Of a stretch of 64,000 bases of DNA, positions 17,888-25,828 are shown piece by piece. The notes beneath the pieces were generated by a model. That model was not told the origin of the DNA, ran no database searches, and worked only from the letters and a program-made list of their open reading frames with translations. The position numbers and the translations under genes were made by a program. The stretch is from Sedimenticola sp. (GTDB taxonomy: Bacteria; Pseudomonadota; Gammaproteobacteria; Chromatiales; Chromatiaceae). The DNA is taken from NCBI GenBank assembly GCA_026992075.1, contig JALXAM010000009.1:119000-182999 (forward strand), given 5' to 3'. Positions within the stretch are counted from its first letter, which is position 1. Each line of letters starts with the position of its first letter.

Positions 17888-18553
17888 GTGAAAAAAGCGT
17901 TCGATGTCTATTTTTCCGGAGAGCTGCTGGAAGGTTACGAGCCGGACGCCGTGAAGGCCTCCGTGGGTGAGCTGTTCGGACTCTCCGGCCCCAAACTGGA
18001 AGCGCTCTTCTCGGGAGTTCCGGTGCGGATCAAGAAGAACCTGGACGTGGACCGGGCCGGTCGCTTCCGCAAGAAATTTCTGGAGCTCGGCGCCCTGGTG
18101 CAGATCGTGCCGGCAGGCCAGGAACCCCCGGATCCCGCCAGCTCTGCATCCCGCCCGGCGGCCAAAGCCCCTGCGGCTACTGCCCCCCCAGGCTCTGAAG
18201 AGCCCGCATCCACCGGCCTCTCCCTGGCTCCCCAGGCTCCCCTCGAAAGTGAACCCGCCGGGGAAAAGGCGGCCGCCATCGATACCTCCGGCCTCTCCGT
18301 GAGCCCCCCGGGCGCCGATATTCTGCCATCCGATGGAAAGCCAGAAAGGGAAACGCCCCTTCCGGACATCAGCGGCCTGAGCCTGGCACCCTTGAATGAG
18401 AAGCGGACACCGGAGGGTGAAGCCACGGATCCCCCGCCACCCGACATCGGCCACCTGGAGCTGGCCCCCATGAATGGTGGCGATCCGGTGCCGTCGGAGA
18501 AAGAGCGAACCCCGCCCCTGCCCGATATCAGCGGTCTCTCCTTGGAGGAGTGA
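17888..18553 (+). CDS. Unknown protein with GLSLAP-type C-terminal repeats
   Basis: The start is GTG (MKKAFDVYFSGELLEG). Residues 1-75 form a compact domain with the pattern LFSGVPVRIKKNLD...RFRKKFLELGALVQIV, which I have seen at the N-terminus of other proteobacterial proteins but cannot name. The rest is Pro/Ala-rich and holds five spaced copies of a short motif: STGLSLAPQAP, TSGLSVSPPGA, ISGLSLAPLNE, IGHLELAPMNG and a terminal ISGLSLEE. Such spaced repeats suggest docking sites for a partner. There is no signal peptide or membrane segment. Its last 26 nt overlap the convergent RCK gene. Confidence 0.75.
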   Translation: MKKAFDVYFSGELLEGYEPDAVKASVGELFGLSGPKLEALFSGVPVRIKKNLDVDRAGRFRKKFLELGALVQIVPAGQEPPDPASSASRPAAKAPAATAPPGSEEPASTGLSLAPQAPLESEPAGEKAAAIDTSGLSVSPPGADILPSDGKPERETPLPDISGLSLAPLNEKRTPEGEATDPPPPDIGHLELAPMNGGDPVPSEKERTPPLPDISGLSLEE

Positions 18554-19292
18554 ACACCGGTCCGACTCGGTCCTGCTCTCCAGTTCGGGTCACATCCCGC
18601 CGCAGCCGTTCCAGCTCCTCTTCCTGGCCGATGACCACGATGATGTCGTTCACGTCGATACGGTGCCGCTTCGGATTTGTGGCGAAGATGAGCTGGTCTC
18701 CGTAATCGCGATCCACCACCCCCAACACCACCAGGTTATACCTGCTGCTCAGGGAGAGTTGATCCAGGTACTGGCCATCCACGAAGCTGCCTGCGGGCAC
18801 CGGGATCTCGGCGATCTCCAGGTCCACCCCCTTGCCGAAGACCGCACGATCCATGAGTTCGGCGATCACCGGCCGGTGCACCATCTCATAGATGCGGTAG
18901 CCTGAGATCTGATAGGGATCGATCACCTTGGTGGCCCCTGCCGCCGTCAGACGTTGCACCGTATCTTCGCTCTCACTGATGGAGACGATGGGCAGATCAG
19001 GAGCCAGCGCCCGGATCGAGATCACCAGAAAGACGTTGTCGGCGTCATTCTCCAGCAACGAAAAGAAGACATCCACCTCCGTATCCAGACCCAGCGACAG
19101 CAGCTCCTCGTCATCCTGCAGGTTGACCTTTTCCACCTGGAAGCCCGACTGGCGGGCTTTGTCCAGCCGGTCCGGATCCAGATCGATCATTCGAACCAGC
19201 TCGCCACGATTCTGCAGCTGGCGCGCCACCTCCTGGGCCACGGGCCCCGCTCCGGCAACGATGGTCCTGCGTCGGTTTTCTTTCTTCATCAC
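18528..19292 (-). CDS. Single-unit RCK (TrkA-like) NAD-binding regulatory protein
   Basis: Residues 8-130 form a TrkA-N Rossmann fold (TIVAGAGPVAQEVARQLQ; acidic end of strand 2 at MIDLDPDRL), though the third nucleotide-loop glycine is Ala. Residues about 165-245 form a TrkA-C domain (DLEIAEIPVPAGSFVDGQYLDQL). With 254 residues it has one RCK unit, unlike E. coli TrkA (two, 458 residues), so it would act as an oligomer. Its ATG overlaps the K+ channel stop as ATGA, so the two are one operon and probably one complex. It could instead serve TrkH 1.6 kb away. Confidence 0.88.
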   Translation of the reverse strand: MMKKENRRRTIVAGAGPVAQEVARQLQNRGELVRMIDLDPDRLDKARQSGFQVEKVNLQDDEELLSLGLDTEVDVFFSLLENDADNVFLVISIRALAPDLPIVSISESEDTVQRLTAAGATKVIDPYQISGYRIYEMVHRPVIAELMDRAVFGKGVDLEIAEIPVPAGSFVDGQYLDQLSLSSRYNLVVLGVVDRDYGDQLIFATNPKRHRIDVNDIIVVIGQEEELERLRRDVTRTGEQDRVGPVFTPPRRDR

Positions 19293-20872
19293 AACTTCAG
19301 TTTGTGGCGCAGGCGAAGAATGCTGTATCGATGACCGAACACCAGCAGCAGGTCGTCGCCCACCAGCACGAAATCGGGACCCGGGTTGAACTGGAAGCGG
19401 CGTGAGGTGAGATCGTAATGGTGCCGAACGTGATCACTCTCCCGTTCCGGTGGCGTGATGACGCCAAACAGGATCAGTCGCAGATCCCCCAGCCCGGCAT
19501 CCTCCACCCTTTTGCCATCCAGCCAGGAGCCGGGTGGAACGCGCACTGCTTCCAGATCGATCTCCTGATCTCCCATGAGAATGCCCTGGATCGCCTCGAA
19601 GGCCACCGGCTGCCCGATGTATTCCCCGGCGATGAGACCCACGATCTTGTAGGGCTCGATGGCGTGATTTGCCCCGGCCAGCTCCAGCTTTTTCACCGTG
19701 CGGTGATGGTTGGCCCGGGATATGATCTCGATGCCGCTGTCCAGCTGGCGGGCGGTGAGAGTGATATAGACGTTCACCACATCGTCCCCCGTGAGCGCCA
19801 GCACCCGACAAGCATTGGCCCCCACTCCCAATCGGTGCAAGGCCCCCAACCGCTGGGCCTTGCCATGCACCGCCAGGTAGTTTGCCCTGCGGGCCGCCGC
19901 CACCGCCTCTTCGTTCTCGTCGATGATCACGAACGGATGCCGGTCGCGATGGAGATAGTCGGCCACCACTGCTCCCACCCGGCCGTAACCACAGATCACG
20001 GTGTAATCCTTGAGCTTCTGCAATCGACCGCACACCTGGCGTTCGCGCACCTCGCCCAGCTTCTCCTGAAAGGCCGATACCACGATGGAGGTGAAGAAGG
20101 AGATGACACCGATGCCGCTGAGGATGAGCACCATGGTCACCAGGCGTCCTTCGAAGCTGTGGGGTGTGATGTCGCCATACCCCACGGTGGAGAGGGTGAC
20201 CAGTGCCCAGTAGATACCTTCGAAGAAGCCATCGATGTCTCCCCCGTAGTTGGAAGACTCGAACAGGTAGATGGCCGAGGAACCGACGACGAGGATGAAC
20301 AGCAAGAAGGTGAGCAGAGTGAGCAATTCCGCTTTCTTCTCCCGCAGCACGGCGCCGAATTCCTGCAGATTCTGGGTGTAACGGAACAGTTTGAAGAGCC
20401 GGAACAGCACGAACAGGCGGAGGATCCGCAAGGGGCGGTAACTGGGCATGATGGCCAACAGATCGATCACCGCCATGGGGCTGCTGACGAAGGTCCATTT
20501 GGCCTGTAGGATCTGGTAGAAGGCTCGCCGCAGGCGGAAGGGCTCGTCCACCAGTTCGCTCTCCTCGTAGGCCTCGATGACATGTTTGTGGATGTCGTCG
20601 TACACCCAGAACCGTCCCAGATACTCGAGCACCAGCACCACCAACACCAGGTTCTCGAATTTCACCGCCCAGTGCTCGGGGGTGTGGCGTACGTCATAGA
20701 GCAGGATGAAGACACTGGTGAGCACCAGCACCATCATGAAGAGATCGAAATAGGGGCGAATGCGGGAATGAGGATTTTCCAGCAGGTCGTAGGCGGCCTG
20801 CTTGAACCTGCGGTAACGGCTGGATTCCTCCAGCCAGTAGGCGAAACGGACCACCAGATCGGCAAGCTTCAT
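19289..20872 (-). CDS. Voltage-gated-type potassium channel with C-terminal RCK domains
   Basis: The protein has six membrane segments: S1 YFDLFMMVLVLTSVFILLY, S2 near residue 85, S3 SPMAVIDLLAIMPSY, an Arg/Lys-rich S4 (RPLRILRLFVLFRLFKLFR), S5, the pore with filter TVGYGD, and S6. A TrkA-N domain (YTVICGYGRVGAVVADYL) and a TrkA-C domain (DLEAVRVPPGSWLDG) follow. A full S4 is unusual in bacterial RCK channels, which mostly have two TMs. I take the ATG at 20872 (527 residues); the ORF-track start at 20908 is a TTG inside a 160-bp MITE-like element. It overlaps the downstream RCK gene by 4 nt. Confidence 0.92.
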   Translation of the reverse strand: MKLADLVVRFAYWLEESSRYRRFKQAAYDLLENPHSRIRPYFDLFMMVLVLTSVFILLYDVRHTPEHWAVKFENLVLVVLVLEYLGRFWVYDDIHKHVIEAYEESELVDEPFRLRRAFYQILQAKWTFVSSPMAVIDLLAIMPSYRPLRILRLFVLFRLFKLFRYTQNLQEFGAVLREKKAELLTLLTFLLFILVVGSSAIYLFESSNYGGDIDGFFEGIYWALVTLSTVGYGDITPHSFEGRLVTMVLILSGIGVISFFTSIVVSAFQEKLGEVRERQVCGRLQKLKDYTVICGYGRVGAVVADYLHRDRHPFVIIDENEEAVAAARRANYLAVHGKAQRLGALHRLGVGANACRVLALTGDDVVNVYITLTARQLDSGIEIISRANHHRTVKKLELAGANHAIEPYKIVGLIAGEYIGQPVAFEAIQGILMGDQEIDLEAVRVPPGSWLDGKRVEDAGLGDLRLILFGVITPPERESDHVRHHYDLTSRRFQFNPGPDFVLVGDDLLLVFGHRYSILRLRHKLKL

Positions 20873-20882
20873 GGTTCGTTCA

Positions 20883-21042
20883 CGAACCTCTGGTTCGATC
20901 CTGGACAAAGCGGACTGTATTGCCTCGGTTCGCGTACAAGGCGAAATTCCCCACCGGCAGCAAGCCCTTGAAAACAGCGTCGACGCAGTGATGGGGTCGG
21001 ACAGGTGCAGGATGCGCGTTCATGGATCAATCCGGAGGCTCC
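20883..21042. mobile_element. MITE-like element, copy 1 (160 bp)
   Basis: This 160-bp element aligns along its length with 62334-62493. Its ends are imperfect terminal inverted repeats (GAACCTCTGGTTCGATCC on the left; the complement of GGATCAATCCGGAGGCTCC on the right). TTCA on each side (20879-20882 and 21043-21046) looks like a 4-bp target-site duplication. It encodes no protein. Its left end is 10 bp from the K+ channel ATG, so it may supply the channel's upstream signals. Confidence 0.75.
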
Positions 21043-21389
21043 TTCACCACCTCCAGCCGGTCCGTCTCCGCAAGCTGCACCCGGCGGCCATCCACGGTGA
21101 CGAAACTGTGTCCACCAAAGCGGTTGCGGGGCACCCGGTACAGGGTCACGCGGCCGGTGGTGCCGTCGATGACGCTCACCTGCAGGATCTGGTGGTCGTG
21201 ACGCCATCGCCAATACCCCACTACCAGGGCACCACCGACCATCACGGCCAGCACCGTGAGCGCGATCCGTTTCGCCAGCCGGCCATCTCCAGTGGAGGGC
21301 CGTGGCCGGACAACGGCGGTGCGACGATGGCGGGCCAGCCAGAAGACCAGTCCGATCACCGCCAGCGTAAACAGGATCTTGGTTACCAT
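21027..21389 (-). CDS. Hypothetical two-TM membrane protein
   Basis: The 120-residue protein has two hydrophobic segments (ILFTLAVIGLVFWLA and IALTVLAVMVGGALVVGYW) separated by a basic loop, then a hydrophilic domain with GTTGRVTLYRVPRNRFGG and FVTVDGRRVQLAETDRLEV. I do not recognise the family. Its 3' end extends 16 bp into the MITE-like element, so the last residues (VVKEPPD) may be element-derived. It is divergent from the ankyrin lipoprotein gene with 50 bp between starts. Confidence 0.65.
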   Translation of the reverse strand: MVTKILFTLAVIGLVFWLARHRRTAVVRPRPSTGDGRLAKRIALTVLAVMVGGALVVGYWRWRHDHQILQVSVIDGTTGRVTLYRVPRNRFGGHSFVTVDGRRVQLAETDRLEVVKEPPD

Positions 21390-21439
21390 GCCCCATCGCC
21401 GTTGCTATGATGACCGCAAAGTAACACCAAAACCCCTCC

Positions 21440-22072
21440 ATGAAAACTGTACTGTTTCTCGTCCCGGTACTGCTCCTGATCACGGCCTGTTCCGAGCCGG
21501 AACGACCCAGCATCACCCTCTATCTGGCGATGCAGCGGGGGGACATCGAACAGATCGAGCGGCACATACGCTGGGGCAGCGATCTCAACCGGTTGAACCG
21601 CGACGGCTACACCCCTCTCCAGGTGGCAGTGCGGAACGGCCGTACCGCCATCGTCCGCATGCTGCTGAAACACGGGGTGGAGGTGGACAAGCCAGACCGG
21701 GAGGGCCACACCGCCCTGTGGCATGCGGTGATGGGCGGTCGCACCATCATCGCGGACCTGCTGCTGGAGGCCGGCGCCCGCCTGCAGGCCACCGACTGGC
21801 TGCTGGACGCCGCCCGACTGGGGGTGCGCAAGCGGGAGACGGTGGATTACCTGGTGCGTCACGGGGCCGACCTGGAAGTACGAGACGAACGGGGCGACAC
21901 CCCGCTGCTCATTGCCATCCGCCAGGGCAACCACAAGCTGGCCAAGCACCTGGTGAATGCGGGCGCCGACGTGCGCGTGCGCGATGCCAATGGCCGCACC
22001 GCCCTGCAAATTGCAAATTCCCTGGGATTGGGCGATATTGCCGCCCTTTTGGAACGCAACGGAGCAACCTGA
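21440..22072 (+). CDS. Ankyrin-repeat lipoprotein
   Basis: A lipoprotein signal (VLFLVPVLLLITAC, Cys at about residue 17) is followed by five or so ankyrin repeats, e.g. NRDGYTPLQVAVRNGRTAIVRMLLKHGVEVD, EGHTALWHAVMGGRT, ERGDTPLLIAIRQGNHKLAKHLVNAGADV and NGRTALQIA. It should be anchored in the cell envelope and bind a protein partner. The next gene starts at the base after its stop codon, implying coupling. Confidence 0.88.
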   Translation: MKTVLFLVPVLLLITACSEPERPSITLYLAMQRGDIEQIERHIRWGSDLNRLNRDGYTPLQVAVRNGRTAIVRMLLKHGVEVDKPDREGHTALWHAVMGGRTIIADLLLEAGARLQATDWLLDAARLGVRKRETVDYLVRHGADLEVRDERGDTPLLIAIRQGNHKLAKHLVNAGADVRVRDANGRTALQIANSLGLGDIAALLERNGAT

Positions 22073-22357
22073 ATGGCAAGCACACCCGAGGAACTGACCA
22101 TAAGCTACCGAGAAGGAGATCTGGAGGTGGTGAAGGAGCTGGACAAGGAGGTGTTGAGCAAGGGCGCCTGGACCACCATCCTCTTCCGTTACCAGGAATG
22201 GAACAACGCCAAGCAGGAATACGGGCCGGAGAAATACAGTATCCGCCGTTACCAGAAACGGAACGGCGAATATCAGCAGAAGTCCCGTTTCAACATCTCC
22301 AGCAAGGAGCAGGCCCGCAAGATCATCGAGGCGCTGTCCCGCTGGATCGAGGAGTGA
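22073..22357 (+). CDS. Conserved small protein, possibly PC4/YdbC-like
   Basis: The 94-residue charged protein has the segment ILFRYQEWNNAKQEYGPEKY, then SIRRYQKRNGEYQQKSRFNISSKEQARKIIEAL. The order (strand-rich core with an IRRY motif, then a helix after an ISS motif) resembles PC4-type single-stranded nucleic-acid-binding folds, but the match is weak and I treat it as a possibility only. It starts right after the ankyrin gene stop and is 46 bp before the Na/Pi symporter gene, so all three may be co-transcribed. Confidence 0.7.
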   Translation: MASTPEELTISYREGDLEVVKELDKEVLSKGAWTTILFRYQEWNNAKQEYGPEKYSIRRYQKRNGEYQQKSRFNISSKEQARKIIEALSRWIEE

Positions 22358-22403
22358 GCCGGGCCACCGCTGACATTCCATCCCCCGACTCCTGACTCCA
22401 TCC

Positions 22404-24101
22404 ATGCAAGACTCGCTGCAGATCGGCGCCATTCTCATGGGCCTGGCCGGCGGCCTGGCCATCTTCCTCTATGGCATGGAGCTGATGACCGGTGCGCTCA
22501 AGGCGAGCAGCGGCAAGCGGCTCAAGCGGCTGCTGGCGCGCATGACCACCAACCGCTTCAAGGGGGTTCTGGCCGGCGCCGTCACCACCGCCATCATCCA
22601 GTCCTCCTCGGTGACCACGGTGCTGGTGGTGGGTTTCGTCGCCGCCGGGCTGATGAAGCTGGAGCAGACCATCCCCATCATCATGGGGGCCTCCATCGGC
22701 ACCACGGTCACTGCCCAGATCATCGCTTTCAAGATCACCCACTACGCCCTGCTCATCGTCACCCTTGGTTTCGCCCTGCAGTTCTTCGGCCGAAACGAGT
22801 TGGTGAAACGCACCGGCACCATGGTGTTCGGGTTCGGGCTGATCTTCTTCGGCATGAGCCTGATGGGCGACGCCACGGCGCCGCTGCGCGACTATCCGCC
22901 CTTCATCGATCTGCTGCGGGAGATGGACCACCCGCTCTACGGCATCCTGCTCAGCGCCCTCTTCACCGCGGTGGTACAGAGCTCTTCGGCCACCACCGGG
23001 GTGATCATCATGCTGGGCAGCCAGGGCCTCATCTCGCTGGAACAGGGCATCGCCCTGGTTTTCGGCGCCAACATCGGCACCTGCGTCACCGCACTGCTGG
23101 CCGCCATCGGCAACTCGCGGGATGCCCTGCGCACCGCGCTGGTTCACATCACCTTCAACACCATTGGCGTCATCGTCTGGTATCCCTTCCTCGATCAGTT
23201 CGCGGAACTGATCCGGATGCTCTCCCCCACCTACCCGGATCTTCAGGGCGTGGCCCGCCTGGCGGCGGAAACCCCGCGGCAGATCGCCAATGCCCACACC
23301 CTGTTCAACGTGGGCAACACCCTCCTCTTCATCGGCTTCACCCGCCAGTTCGCCCGTCTGGTGACCTGGATGGTACCGGTCACCGAGAAGGAGAAAGCAG
23401 AAAAGGTGGCCCCCAAGTATCTGGATCCCAACCTCATCGCCACCCCCGCCCTTGCCCTGGACCGGGTGCGCATGGAGATCGGCCGCATGGCCGAGCGGGT
23501 GCTGCCCATGGTGCGGAAGGGAACCGATGCCGCCATCCGCGGGGACGCCAGCCAGCTGGCGGAGCTTTTGCGCATGGATGCCGACGTGGACCAGCTCCAC
23601 GGCCCCATCGTGGAATACCTGCGCCAGATCGCCCGCCAGGATCTCACCTCCGAAGAAGCAGCCCTGGTGCATCACTATCTGGCCATCGCCAGCTATTACG
23701 AGAACATCGGCGACACCCTGAAGCTCAACCTGGTGCACATCGGCCAGAAACGAATCCAGGGCGAAGTGGTGATCAGCGAGGAGACCCGACTGCTATTCGA
23801 AAAGCTGGTGGACGAGCTGGTCAACCTGCTGGAACTGGCCACCCGCGCCGCCACCCGCTGGGATCGGGATGCCGCGCGGGAGGTGATCCGTGCCAAGAAC
23901 CGCGTCAACGGCCTGGCCCAGGACATCGAGCGCCACATCACCCGTCGCATGACCGCCGATGCGCCCCAACGCCGTCTCACCTACGAGATCGAAAGCGATC
24001 TGCTGGAGAACCTGAAGCGGGTCTATTACTTCACCAAGCGTATCGGCAAGGTGGTGCTGGAGAGCGATCAGGAGCCGGCCACTGCACCGGAAGCCGCTTA
24101 G
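22404..24101 (+). CDS. Na/Pi-cotransporter family protein with PhoU-like tail
   Basis: The 565-residue protein has two inverted Na/Pi-cotransporter repeats, each with its QSSS signature (IIQSSSVTTVLVVGF near residue 67 and VVQSSSATTGVIIML near residue 192). About 200 residues of helical PhoU-like domain follow (residues 345-555, with DVDQLHGPIVEYLRQIAR and YYENIGDTLK). Members import phosphate with sodium; some bacterial homologues act in efflux. No pho-box or other pho gene is seen nearby. Confidence 0.92.
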   Translation: MQDSLQIGAILMGLAGGLAIFLYGMELMTGALKASSGKRLKRLLARMTTNRFKGVLAGAVTTAIIQSSSVTTVLVVGFVAAGLMKLEQTIPIIMGASIGTTVTAQIIAFKITHYALLIVTLGFALQFFGRNELVKRTGTMVFGFGLIFFGMSLMGDATAPLRDYPPFIDLLREMDHPLYGILLSALFTAVVQSSSATTGVIIMLGSQGLISLEQGIALVFGANIGTCVTALLAAIGNSRDALRTALVHITFNTIGVIVWYPFLDQFAELIRMLSPTYPDLQGVARLAAETPRQIANAHTLFNVGNTLLFIGFTRQFARLVTWMVPVTEKEKAEKVAPKYLDPNLIATPALALDRVRMEIGRMAERVLPMVRKGTDAAIRGDASQLAELLRMDADVDQLHGPIVEYLRQIARQDLTSEEAALVHHYLAIASYYENIGDTLKLNLVHIGQKRIQGEVVISEETRLLFEKLVDELVNLLELATRAATRWDRDAAREVIRAKNRVNGLAQDIERHITRRMTADAPQRRLTYEIESDLLENLKRVYYFTKRIGKVVLESDQEPATAPEAA

Positions 24102-24120
24102 CCGCGCACAGCACATGTGG

Positions 24121-24312
24121 GTCGGGCTTCAGCCCGACGAATCCCGATCTGGAGCGCTTTCTGGACGGGCGGCCCGGAAGGCTTCGGCGGGACCGCCACG
24201 AGTACCTCCCTGTAGGCTCGCGTCGGCCATCCATGGCCTCCGACGTCCCGCCGAAGCCTTCCGGGCCACCCTTTGAAAGGGGACAGGGTATTCTGTCGGG
24301 CTGAAGCCCGAC
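24121..24312. repeat. Compound palindromic element A, bracketed by REP-like palindromes
   Basis: The outer ends are REP-like copies in opposite orientation (24121-24138 and 24295-24312). Inside are perfect 23-bp inverted arms (24171-24193 and 24245-24267, beginning GGCCCGGAAGGCTTC), and a 51-nt centre contains TCCCTGTAGGCTC and a GGCCATCCATGGCC-type hairpin. The same design recurs at 29437-29634 and, degenerate and inverted, at 49565-49850. It fills the convergent gap between the Na/Pi gene and sbcB and has no coding capacity. Confidence 0.85.
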
Positions 24313-24324
24313 CCACGGTCAGCG

Positions 24325-25764
24325 CTAAAAACCGATCTCCGCCGGCCACTCGATGAGGGCATCCACCACCGCCCGCCGTTCCGCAGAAAGAGTGGGATCC
24401 ACCGTGAGCTTCGCCAGCTCCCTGCGGTACTGGTCCAGAGTGATGCTGGAACCCCCCTCCGGGCTGGTGAGACGATGCCGCCGGTACTCGTCCCAGCGCG
24501 CCCGCTCCTCCCGGCTGAGCGTCTGCGGCCAGTTGCGCGCGCGGTAGCGGAACAGCAATTCATGCAGCTTGGGCGATTCGAAAGGCAGCTTCAGCCCGGC
24601 CAGCTTTTCCGGTGGGGTGGCCCGCACCCGCTCGCACAGGCGCCGATCGTGGTCGGAGAGAAAACCGTCGTAAAGGCTCTGGTCGGGATCGGGGGAAGGC
24701 TCGAAGCCCGACTCCGCGAAGACCGCCGCCACCTTCTTCTCGATGAGCGCCGCGTTCTCCCGGATGAGCTGCAAGTGGCGCAGCTCCCGCTCCTCGTCCA
24801 GCGCCCACTTCTCCCGCGCCTCGCCGGTGAGGGTGTTGAGTGGCACCACCACCGGCGCGTGATTGATGCTCACCATCTTCAGCGGGATGCGCGCCTCCCC
24901 CTCCGGCAGCTCTGCGGTGGGGGTGTAGAGCCGCTGGTGGATCTCCTCCACCGTCAGCTCCAGCAGCGGCGTGGGATCCACCCGCAGATCGTAGACGATC
25001 GCCCCGTTGCGGTTCACCGGGTGCCAGGCCACCGGCACCACCACGGCGATGCAGCCCAGGCGCGCCGGGTACTTGTCGGAGACATGCACCACCGGCCGCT
25101 GCTCCCGCAGGTTGAGCTGGCGCGCCAGCCACTCCTTGTCGCGGTGCTGGAAGACGAAATCGAACAGGCGCGGCTGGCGCGCCTTGAGCAGCCGCGCCAG
25201 CTCGATGGTGGCCATCACGTCCACCAGGGCGTCATGGGCACCCTGGTGCTCGATGCCGTTGGCGGCGGTGAGATGCTCCAGCCGGAAACTGGCGACCCCC
25301 TCTTCGTTCACTGGCCACTCGATCCCCTCGGGCCGCAGCGCGTGCGCCAGCCGCACCACGTCGATGAGATCCCAGCGCGAGTTGCCATTGCGCCACTCCC
25401 GGGCATAGGGATCGAAGAAGTTGCGGTAGAGCCCGTAGCGGGTGAACTCGTCGTCGAAGCGGATGCTGTTGTAGCCCAGGGCGCAGGTGCCGGGACGGGA
25501 GAGCTCGTCGTGGATGGCGGCGAAGAAGTCGGCCTCGCACATCCCCTGCTCGCGGGCCAGCTGGGGCGTGATCCCGGTGACCAGGCAGGCGCCGGGCTGG
25601 GGCAGCATGTCGTCCGCCGGGCTGGCGTAGACCACCAGCGGGCGGCCCACCGGGTTGAAGTCGAGATCGGTGCGCAGGCCGGCGAACTGCGCCGCCCGGT
25701 CCCGCCGGGGATCGGTGCCCCAGGTCTCGTAGTCGTGCCAGTAGAAGGAGGTGGTCTGACTCAT
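24325..25764 (-). CDS. sbcB: Exodeoxyribonuclease I
   Basis: The 479-residue enzyme degrades single-stranded DNA 3' to 5' in recombination and mismatch repair. The DnaQ-type exonuclease motifs are visible: FYWHDYETWGTDPRRDRAAQFAG (Exo I), LGYNSIRFDDEFTRYGLY (Exo II) and EHQGAHDALVDVMATIELARLL (Exo III). The exonuclease-I extension follows, ending with the family's RWDEYRRHRL region. Length matches E. coli ExoI (475). Its ATG lies at the end of the rplS terminator. Confidence 0.96.
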   Translation of the reverse strand: MSQTTSFYWHDYETWGTDPRRDRAAQFAGLRTDLDFNPVGRPLVVYASPADDMLPQPGACLVTGITPQLAREQGMCEADFFAAIHDELSRPGTCALGYNSIRFDDEFTRYGLYRNFFDPYAREWRNGNSRWDLIDVVRLAHALRPEGIEWPVNEEGVASFRLEHLTAANGIEHQGAHDALVDVMATIELARLLKARQPRLFDFVFQHRDKEWLARQLNLREQRPVVHVSDKYPARLGCIAVVVPVAWHPVNRNGAIVYDLRVDPTPLLELTVEEIHQRLYTPTAELPEGEARIPLKMVSINHAPVVVPLNTLTGEAREKWALDEERELRHLQLIRENAALIEKKVAAVFAESGFEPSPDPDQSLYDGFLSDHDRRLCERVRATPPEKLAGLKLPFESPKLHELLFRYRARNWPQTLSREERARWDEYRRHRLTSPEGGSSITLDQYRRELAKLTVDPTLSAERRAVVDALIEWPAEIGF

Positions 25765-25801
25765 GGAAAAAGAGCCACCACGACCCGCGCCGTGATGGCT
25801 C
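25765..25801 (-). terminator. Rho-independent terminator of the rpsP-rplS operon
   Basis: On the minus strand GAGCCATCAC and GTGGTGGCTC form a 10-bp stem (one G-T pair) with a GC-rich loop, followed by TTTTTCC. It lies 28 bp after the rplS stop and ends at the base before the sbcB start codon. Confidence 0.85.
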
Positions 25802-25828
25802 CTGGTGTCCCCACCGGTTCGGAAAGGA

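Noticed and set aside
18528-19292. Annotation as full-length TrkA
   Set aside because: It has one RCK unit of 254 residues, not the tandem pair of TrkA, and is operonic with a channel rather than with trkH.
24121-24312. Possible CRISPR array, from repeated 18-bp sequences across the window
   Set aside because: Copies are dispersed, inverted and irregularly spaced, and there are no cas genes.
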